Of a DNA stretch of 6,570 bases, positions 5,919 through 6,570 are shown piece by piece. How positions within the stretch are numbered: the stretch's first letter is position 1; each line of letters starts with the position of its first letter. The DNA is from Acidobacteriaceae bacterium. Lineage in GTDB: Bacteria > Acidobacteriota > Terriglobia > Terriglobales > SbA1. The position numbers and the translations under genes are program-made. The stretch is taken from contig PMHI01000605.1 of assembly GCA_003156615.1 (NCBI GenBank), positions 4,536 through 11,105 on the forward strand. Reading direction: 5' to 3'. The notes beneath the pieces were generated by a model, which saw only the letters and a program-made list of their open reading frames with translations, did not search any database and had not been told where the DNA came from.

Positions 5919-6570
5919 ATGGGCAGCTTAAGCCAAGATGTCCGTTACGGGTTGCGCCAGCTGCTAAAGAATCCTGGCTTCACAGCTGTTGCAGTGTTTA
6001 GCTTGGCGCTGGGAATTGGGGCAAACACCGCTGTGTTCAGCATCCTGGATGCCGTGTTAATTCGGCCGTTGCCTTACCCGAACGCCGAACAGCTCGTGAA
6101 AGTAAATACCTATAATCTAAAGTCTGGTGACTTGTACGGGAAAACGTCTTATCCAGACTTCGTTGATTGGAGCGAACAGAACCACTTTTTCCGCAAGATT
6201 GCCTCCTACGAAGAGAAGGCGTTCAACCTGGCTGGAATTCCCCAACCCGAGCGTATACGGGGCGAGGTTGTATCGTCTGATTTCTTCGAGACCCTTGGCG
6301 TTCAGCCTTATAAAGGCAGATCCCTCGCGGCCGACTTTAATCAGCAAACCGTAGTCTTAAGCTACCTCTTATGGTCCAAGTCCTTCGGTTCTGATCTAGG
6401 AGTGATAGGCCGATCAATCACTTTGGATGGCTATGCTTACCAGGTGATCGGCATCATGCCGCCAAGCTTTCAGTTCCCTGACCCACAAACAGAAATCTGG
6501 GTTGCCATCACGTCAGTACGGCCAGACTTACGCGAAGAGATTACCACACGCGGCAATCTCGGAATGTCGG
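5919..6570 (+). CDS. ADOP/MacB-like ABC transporter permease, N-terminal part (continues beyond window)
   Basis: The first 217 residues are present and the frame continues past the window end. MGSLSQDVRYGLRQLLKNPG is followed by TM1 at about 21-49 containing LALGIGANTAVFSILDAVL, the signature of Acidobacterial duplicated-orphan-permease (ADOP) proteins. From about residue 50 the MacB-type periplasmic core domain begins (RPLPYPNAEQLV, YPDFVDW, FNLAGIPQPERI, FFETLGVQP, ITLDGYAYQVIGIMPPSFQFPD). Full-length members have about 800 residues and two MacB-type halves; only the start of the first half is visible. They are inner-membrane proteins thought to couple ATP hydrolysis by a separate MacB-type ATPase to periplasmic work such as efflux, but most ADOPs are uncharacterised. 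No ATPase gene is seen nearby. GC content is visibly lower than in the other genes (about 50% in sampled lines). Confidence 0.9.
   Translation, partial: MGSLSQDVRYGLRQLLKNPGFTAVAVFSLALGIGANTAVFSILDAVLIRPLPYPNAEQLVKVNTYNLKSGDLYGKTSYPDFVDWSEQNHFFRKIASYEEKAFNLAGIPQPERIRGEVVSSDFFETLGVQPYKGRSLAADFNQQTVVLSYLLWSKSFGSDLGVIGRSITLDGYAYQVIGIMPPSFQFPDPQTEIWVAITSVRPDLREEITTRGNLGMS

Overview
The window looks like chromosomal DNA of an Acidobacteriota member, probably of the Terriglobia/Koribacter/Solibacter kind. This is inferred from two gene families that are strongly expanded in that phylum: an Oar-like TonB-dependent receptor with an N-terminal carboxypeptidase-regulatory-like domain, and a MacB-like 'ADOP' permease without its own ATPase. 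The DNA is fairly GC-rich, except for the right-hand end. No rRNA, tRNA, CRISPR array, insertion sequence or phage gene was seen.

Layout, left to right. (1) Positions 1-2477, minus strand: the N-terminal ~825 residues of a large outer-membrane TonB-dependent receptor, whose C-terminus lies beyond position 1. (2) Positions 2478-2764: its upstream region, with a good sigma-70-type promoter (perfect TATAAT) and a leader of about 180 nt ending in a duplicated RBS/start segment. (3) Positions 2765-4147, minus strand: a 12-TM APC-superfamily amino-acid permease. (4) Positions 4148-4300: a short divergent intergenic region containing an extended dyad that covers the permease ribosome-binding site, and one AT-rich island that may hold both promoters. 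(5) Positions 4301-5386, plus strand: a complete adenosine deaminase family enzyme with its metal and catalytic motifs. (6) Positions 5387-5918: about 530 nt with no recognisable gene. (7) Positions 5919-6570, plus strand: the N-terminal 217 residues of an ADOP/MacB-type permease, cut by the window end.

The genes do not form one clear pathway. The receptor would act in uptake across the outer membrane, the permease in amino-acid or amine uptake across the inner membrane, and the deaminase in cytoplasmic purine salvage. The permease and deaminase are divergent neighbours and may share control, but nothing in the sequence proves a functional link. The window is mostly ordinary. The most interesting signal is the nested dyad at 4153-4183, followed by the tandemly duplicated start region of the receptor at 2473-2500. 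I found no convincing sign of a previously undescribed multi-gene system.
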